DNA of 10,457 bases, taken from assembly GCA_003454135.1 (NCBI GenBank), contig DMKW01000146.1, positions 6,100-16,556 on the forward strand. The letters run 5' to 3'. A program made the translations under genes and the position numbers. This DNA is from Microbacteriaceae bacterium (GTDB lineage: Bacteria; Actinomycetota; Actinomycetes; Actinomycetales; Microbacteriaceae). Below are positions 7,638 through 10,457 of the stretch, in pieces. Positions within the stretch are counted from its first letter, which is position 1; every line of letters starts with the position of its first letter. The notes below the pieces were generated by a model. It was not told where the DNA came from. It worked only from the letters and a program-made list of their open reading frames with translations, and did not search any database.

Positions 7638-8126
7638 CTACCTGAAGTTGACGAATTGCAGGTCGATGTCGAGGTCAGCGCCCTTGAGCATGGCCATCGT
7701 CGCCTGAAGGTCGTCACGGCTCTTCGACGTGACGCGCAGCTCGTCGCCCTGGATCTGGGCCTTGACGCTCTTGGGCCCCTCGTCGCGGATGAGCTTCGAC
7801 ACCTTCTTGGCGTCCTCGGACGAGATGCCGTTCTTGAGCGACACGTCGATGCGGTATTCCTTGCCCGAGGCGTACGGCTCGCCCGTGTCGAGGCTGCGCA
7901 GGCTGATGCCGCGCTTGATGAACTTCGCCTCGAGCACCTCGAGAACGGCCTTCACGCGATCCTCGGACGATGCCTTGAGCAGGAGCTTCTCGCCGCTCCA
8001 GTCGACCTCGGCTCCAACGTTCTTGAAGTCGTAGCGCTGCGCGATCTCCTTTTGCGCCTGGTGGAGGGCGTTGTCGGCCTCCATCTTGTCGACCTTGCTC
8101 ACGATGTCAAACGTTGGATCTGCCAT
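7638..8126 (-). CDS. yajQ: YajQ-family nucleotide-binding protein
   Basis: This 162-residue cytoplasmic protein belongs to the YajQ (DUF520) family, tandem ferredoxin-like folds that bind nucleic acid or nucleotides; some members bind cyclic di-GMP. Visible family features are the N-terminal FDIVSKVDKMEADNAL (6-21), KEIAQRYDFK (26-35), the central SGEKLLLKASSEDR (44-57), GKEYRID (88-94) with DAKKVSKLIRD (105-115), and the C-terminal DLDIDLQFVNFR ending. It is full length. ATG 8126 is preceded at six bases by TAAACT, a leaderless-type -10. The precise role is not known from sequence, and no cyclic-di-GMP enzyme lies in the window. It is the first gene of a yajQ-cls pair and is divergent from the lytic transglycosylase, with 42 bases between starts. 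Confidence 0.93.
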   Translation of the reverse strand: MADPTFDIVSKVDKMEADNALHQAQKEIAQRYDFKNVGAEVDWSGEKLLLKASSEDRVKAVLEVLEAKFIKRGISLRSLDTGEPYASGKEYRIDVSLKNGISSEDAKKVSKLIRDEGPKSVKAQIQGDELRVTSKSRDDLQATMAMLKGADLDIDLQFVNFR

Positions 8127-8132
8127 GCCAGC

Positions 8133-8138
8133 AGTTTA
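8133..8138 (-). promoter_or_regulatory. Candidate -10 element for leaderless yajQ mRNA
   Basis: TAAACT on the minus strand is followed by GCTGGC and then ATG 8126, a spacing of six bases. No Shine-Dalgarno sequence can fit in between. This would start the yajQ-cls transcript at the start codon. A good -35 is not seen. Confidence 0.55.
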
Positions 8139-8168
8139 ACGGGCGCTCGGCGGCATGATGGGAGCATC

Positions 8169-8939
8169 ATGCGAATTCTGTGGCGGGTGCTGGTCGCCGT
8201 CGGTGCGACCGTCGTCGGTGTCGCGGTTATTGTCGGCATCGTGATCCTGGCCGCGCCTCAGCAGCGGCACGACTCGAGCGTCTCCAGCGAGCCGCGAGCG
8301 AGCTGGGCGCCGGCGGCCCCGGTGGAGCGTGCAGCCACGAACTCCACCCCCGGTGTTGCCGGGCTCGCCGCCGCCGACTGGATCACGAAAGTCTCTGCGG
8401 CCACCGGCATCCCCGCGCGGGCCCTCGAGGCATACGCCGGTGTCGCAATCCAGGTGCAGGACGCGAACCCGGCGTGCGGAATCGGTTGGGACACCCTCGC
8501 CGGCATCGGCGAGGTCGAGTCGCGCCACGGCACGATCTTCGGCGGAAAGATCGACCGGGCCGGCCTCGCCACCCCGCCCATCTTCGGCGTTCCGCTCGAC
8601 GGCACATCCTTCGCGAACGTGCCGGACTCCGACAAGGGCGCGATCGACGGTGACGCGACGATCGATCGCGCGGTCGGACCGATGCAGCTCATCCCGAACT
8701 CGTGGCGCAACTGGCACACCGACGGCAACGGCGACGGCGTCGAAGACCCGCAGAACATCGACGACGCGACGATGGCCGCCGCCCACTACCTCTGCCGCGC
8801 CGGCAAGGCCCTGGGCGCGGAGGATGGATGGCGCACGGCAGTGCGCGCGTACAACGGGTCCGACCAGTACATCGCCGACGTCGCGGGCTATGCGACGTCG
8901 TACGCGAGCGCCGCGGCGAAGGCGATGCCGGGCAAATAA
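8169..8939 (+). CDS. Membrane-anchored lytic murein transglycosylase
   Basis: The 256-residue exported enzyme should cleave peptidoglycan glycan strands with 1,6-anhydro product formation. Residues 1-29 contain one hydrophobic helix after Arg2 and Arg6 with no clear cleavage site, so it is probably an N-terminal anchor. A Ser/Pro/Ala-rich linker follows, then the SLT/MltB-like domain from about 68. GIGEVESRHG (112-121) carries Glu117-Ser118, the expected catalytic Glu-Ser pair; GPMQLIPNSW (170-179) is the next conserved block. DGNGDGVEDPQNIDDA (185-200) looks like a calcium-binding loop as in MltB-type enzymes. Cys103 and Cys209 flank the core and could form a disulfide outside the cell. The start is ATG 8169 with GGGAG at 8160-8164, only four bases away, so this ribosome site is weak; CATGAT (8154-8159) is a poor -10 candidate. 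It ends seven bases from the lacI-type gene. Confidence 0.9.
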   Translation: MRILWRVLVAVGATVVGVAVIVGIVILAAPQQRHDSSVSSEPRASWAPAAPVERAATNSTPGVAGLAAADWITKVSAATGIPARALEAYAGVAIQVQDANPACGIGWDTLAGIGEVESRHGTIFGGKIDRAGLATPPIFGVPLDGTSFANVPDSDKGAIDGDATIDRAVGPMQLIPNSWRNWHTDGNGDGVEDPQNIDDATMAAAHYLCRAGKALGAEDGWRTAVRAYNGSDQYIADVAGYATSYASAAAKAMPGK

Positions 8940-8946
8940 GGGGATC

Positions 8947-9969
8947 TCAGTGCCCGCGGGAGGGCCTGGCCGTCGTCGAGCGCACCATGAGCTCGTACGG
9001 CAGGGACGTGTTGAGCGTGCCGTGGTTGTGCAGGCTGGGGTGGAGCTGCTCCATGAGGATCTCCACCGCCTTTCCGCCCTGGAGCCGCGGAAACTGGGCG
9101 ACGGTCGTGAGGCCGAAGAAGGCGCTCAACTCGTGGTCGTCGATGCCGATCACCGAGACGTCGTCCGGCACGCTCAGACCGAGGTCGCGCGCCGCGAGGA
9201 TCGTGCCGATCGCCATCTCGTCCGATGCGGCGAAGACCGCGCTCGGCCGCTTGCGCGGGTTTCCGAGCAGTTGCTTGGCCGCCGCGTATCCGCCGGGGAT
9301 CGTGAAGTCGGCCGGCTGGAAGAGTTCGGGGTCTGGCGAGATGCCCGCCGCTGCGAGCGCACCCTCGTAGCCGACCCTCCGGTTCGTGGGCAGGTGGAAG
9401 TCGCGTTCCGTCTGCTCGTTGCCGCCGATGTGCCCGATCGAGGTGTGGCCGAGCGAGAGCAGGTGCTCGGTGGCGAGACGCGCGACCGACACGTCATCGA
9501 TGCTCAGGGTGCGCACCCCGGTGAGCGGCCCGCCCACACCGACGATCGGCTTGTCGATGTTGAGCAGGCCGGTGAGTTCCGCCGGAGTGAGCTCGAGCGA
9601 AATCGCGATGACGGCGTCCACGCGCTTGCGCAGCAGGAAGTGCTCGAAGACGCTGCGGCGCTCGTCTCCGCCGCCGCCCAGGTTGTAGAGGGTGAGGTCG
9701 TAGCCGTTGGCGAGCAGCGCGCTCTCGGCGCCCTCGATCACCGAGCTGAAGAACCACTTGTTGAGAAACGGGATGACGACGCCGACATTGCGGGTGCGAC
9801 CGGTCGCGAGACTCGAGGCGTTGGAGCTCACGACGTAGCCGAGGGTCTCGGCGGCCTTGGCCACGCGCTCCCGGGTGGCGAGCGATACGTGGCCGTTCCC
9901 GCTCAGCGCGCGCGACACCGTGGCGGTCGAGACTCCGGCGAGCTCGGCGACCTCCTGGATGCCGGCCAT
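8947..9969 (-). CDS. LacI-family transcriptional regulator (orphan)
   Basis: This 340-residue DNA-binding regulator has the classic LacI/GalR architecture. The N-terminal helix-turn-helix is IQEVAELAGVSTATVSRALS (4-23), followed by the hinge helix SNASSLATGRT (49-59) and a periplasmic-binding-protein-like core starting at NVGVVIPF (61-68). Core features include DAVIAIS, GHIGG, FAASDEMAIG and DDVSVIGIDDHE, typical of effector-binding members. The ligand is probably a sugar or related small molecule but cannot be named. No transport or sugar-metabolism gene lies next to it, so the regulon must be elsewhere or to the right of the window. ATG 9969 has AGGGAG five bases upstream on the coding strand. 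A -10-like TAGGAT about 37 bases upstream and an inverted repeat across it suggest self-regulation. Confidence 0.92.
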   Translation of the reverse strand: MAGIQEVAELAGVSTATVSRALSGNGHVSLATRERVAKAAETLGYVVSSNASSLATGRTRNVGVVIPFLNKWFFSSVIEGAESALLANGYDLTLYNLGGGGDERRSVFEHFLLRKRVDAVIAISLELTPAELTGLLNIDKPIVGVGGPLTGVRTLSIDDVSVARLATEHLLSLGHTSIGHIGGNEQTERDFHLPTNRRVGYEGALAAAGISPDPELFQPADFTIPGGYAAAKQLLGNPRKRPSAVFAASDEMAIGTILAARDLGLSVPDDVSVIGIDDHELSAFFGLTTVAQFPRLQGGKAVEILMEQLHPSLHNHGTLNTSLPYELMVRSTTARPSRGH

Positions 9970-9997
9970 CGAAGCTCCCTCGGTCTCGTGCGCGCAA

Positions 9998-10018
9998 CAG
10001 CCTGAATCCTACTGGCTG
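9998..10018 (-). promoter_or_regulatory. Candidate promoter and operator of the LacI-type gene
   Basis: The minus-strand hexamer TAGGAT (10011-10006) fits the -10 pattern and would start a transcript near 9999 with a leader of about 30 bases carrying the AGGGAG ribosome site. CAGCC (9998-10002) and GGCTG (10014-10018) form an inverted repeat with an 11-base spacer, and two further symmetric pairs inside it. The repeat covers the -10, where a bound repressor would block transcription. A perfect 8-base palindrome TGCGCGCA at 9989-9996 is a second, weaker candidate. Neither matches the usual LacI-family central CG consensus well. Confidence 0.3.
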
Positions 10019-10058
10019 GCCGCAGGCGGTCGCGATTTTTCTCTGGGCCCGGAGCCTG

Positions 10059-10064
10059 TATCCT
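10059..10064 (+). promoter_or_regulatory. Candidate -10 element for tRNA-Tyr
   Basis: TATCCT lies 47 bases before the mature 5' end of the tRNA, which would give a precursor leader of about 40 bases. Upstream at 10036-10041 a T-rich TTTTTC is the only possible -35, and it is weak. The region between the regulator start and the tRNA (9970-10111) holds no other gene that I can support. Confidence 0.4.
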
Positions 10065-10111
10065 TGGGATGCGTGTTCGAGGTGAATCCCCGCGATTTGC
10101 CGGACGCACGT

Positions 10112-10193
10112 GGCAAGTTACCCAAGTGGCCAAAGGGATCTGACTGTAAATCAGCCGTCGTAGACTTCGGGGGTTCGAATCCCTCACTTGCCA
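10112..10193 (+). tRNA. tRNA-Tyr(GTA): tRNA-Tyr, anticodon GTA
   Basis: The 82-base sequence folds as a class II tRNA. The acceptor stem GGCAAGT (10112-10118) pairs fully with ACTTGCC (10186-10192), with discriminator A at 10193. The D arm has CCC/GGG and loop AAGTGGCCAAA. The anticodon loop is CTGTAAA with GTA at 10146-10148. The long variable arm of bacterial tRNA-Tyr follows, then the T arm with TTCGAAT (10174-10180). CCA is not encoded. The outermost anticodon-stem pair (27-43) reads T against C, a mismatch; the other four pairs hold. D arm, anticodon loop and variable arm closely follow the E. coli tRNA-Tyr pattern. Confidence 0.97.
10146..10193 (+). other. Possible integrase attachment site (3' half of tRNA-Tyr)
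   Basis: Tyrosine integrases commonly recombine in the 3' half of a tRNA gene and sit beside it, pointing at it, as the integrase remnant does here. The tRNA is intact up to its discriminator base, as expected when the element restores the gene. Exact core borders cannot be set because the second copy of the repeat would lie outside the window. Confidence 0.3.
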
Positions 10194-10203
10194 CTCAAAA
10201 CAG

Positions 10204-10234
10204 CCCCGTAGATCCGGTATTTACGGGGTTTTTT
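10204..10234 (+). terminator. Intrinsic terminator of tRNA-Tyr
   Basis: CCCCGTA (10204-10210) pairs with TACGGGG (10222-10228) around an 11-base loop and is followed directly by six T. It starts 11 bases after the tRNA. The stop codon of the decayed integrase on the other strand lies inside it. Confidence 0.85.
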
Positions 10235-10457
10235 GGGCCCTAGTAGCCGCAAGCCCCCACACATCCCCCGCAACTGGCTCCGCGCGTACCGCGTTCAGCC
10301 GCTTGCGAAACGGCGTCCAGATCGTTTTCGAATGGGTCCTGCGTAGGTGTCGAGAGTCATCGCCGCCGAGGCACGTCCGAGCATCCGTTGACCGCTTTCG
10401 GACACGTTGCGGCGGATATTGCCGTCGCGCCGGAAGCCGGGTTGCTCGATCAATGTT
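10221..10457 (-). pseudogene. Tyrosine recombinase (phage-type integrase), C-terminal remnant with frameshifts
   Basis: Read leftward, this stretch gives the C-terminal end of a tyrosine integrase spread over two shifting frames. QRMLGRASAAMTLDTYA (10389 down to 10340) is the box with the nucleophilic Tyr (10343-10345); the next part DPFENDLDAVS (10338-10306) lies one base out of frame; then KRLNAVRAEPVAGDVWGL (10304-10251) lies in a third frame and runs to TAA at 10223-10221. A further break sits between KAV (10398-10390) and QRM, where one base is missing. So there are one deletion (near 10389) and two insertions (10339 and about 10305). In the LGH box the catalytic-site His reads Arg (codon CGT, 10373-10375). 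Further upstream, identity fades and the frame containing KAV meets a TGA at 10452-10450. The gene body lies beyond the window and cannot make a normal enzyme C-terminus. Confidence 0.75.

Noticed and set aside
7656..8168. Open frame leading into the transglycosylase from inside yajQ
   Set aside because: It is antisense to yajQ; the protein signature starts with the Arg-flanked hydrophobic anchor at ATG 8169.
8329..10005. Plus-strand 558-codon open frame across the transglycosylase and the LacI-type gene
   Set aside because: Low-complexity Arg/Ser/Thr/Pro composition, no motifs, and it overlaps two well-supported genes in other frames.
10036..10240. T-run followed by GGGCCC on both sides of the tRNA, as possible element-border repeats
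   Set aside because: TTTTTCTCTGGGCCC (10036-10050) and TTTTTTGGGCCC (10229-10240) differ in spacing and are short; the second copy is part of the terminator and the integrase end. Chance similarity is likely.
9857..10243. 128-codon plus-strand open frame running through tRNA-Tyr
   Set aside because: It includes the whole tRNA and terminator and has no protein similarity that I recognise.
1..10457. CRISPR array, toxin-antitoxin pair, restriction or other defence system, insertion sequence, riboswitch
   Set aside because: I found no spaced repeats, transposase, paired small genes or known structured leaders. Apart from the integrase remnant the region is housekeeping in nature.

Overview
The window looks like the chromosome of a high-GC actinobacterium, most likely of the family Microbacteriaceae. 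The reasons are a base composition of roughly two thirds G+C, a menaquinone-only gene set, an FprA-type ferredoxin reductase, an actinobacterial-type secreted lytic transglycosylase and several leaderless-type promoters. The family assignment is inference; no database search was possible.

Layout. Bases 1-597 are the 3' end of menD (+), cut by the window edge. They are followed by a PPK2-type polyphosphate kinase (637-1488, +). Convergent to it is menF, isochorismate synthase (1520-2770, -). A 68-base divergent promoter region separates menF from a rightward cluster: menG/ubiE methyltransferase (2839-3615), a long-chain polyprenyl diphosphate synthase (3651-4727) and an FprA-like ferredoxin-NADP reductase (4766-6127). 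A leftward pair follows, yajQ (7638-8126) upstream of a cardiolipin synthase (6135-7601). Divergent from yajQ is a membrane-anchored lytic transglycosylase (8169-8939, +), which meets an orphan LacI-family regulator (8947-9969, -). The right end holds tRNA-Tyr(GTA) with its terminator (10112-10234), then the decayed 3' end of a tyrosine-recombinase gene (10221-10457, -) running out of the window.

How the genes work together. MenF makes isochorismate, MenD makes the next intermediate, the prenyl synthase makes the side chain and MenG does the last methylation, so the left 4.7 kb is part of a menaquinone locus. The flavoprotein reductase is a redox neighbour rather than a known pathway step. 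The middle and right parts are housekeeping envelope and regulatory genes with no evident common pathway.

Most notable signals. (1) The integrase remnant beside tRNA-Tyr has three single-base frame breaks and an Arg where the family has the LGH-box His, which points to an old integration event at this tRNA. (2) A TANNNT hexamer lies 6 or 7 bases before the start codon in four transcription units (ppk2, menF, menG, yajQ), the pattern of leaderless mRNAs. (3) A candidate operator overlaps the promoter of the orphan LacI regulator. I found no CRISPR array, toxin-antitoxin pair, defence system or biosynthetic cluster, and I do not see a new biological system in the window.
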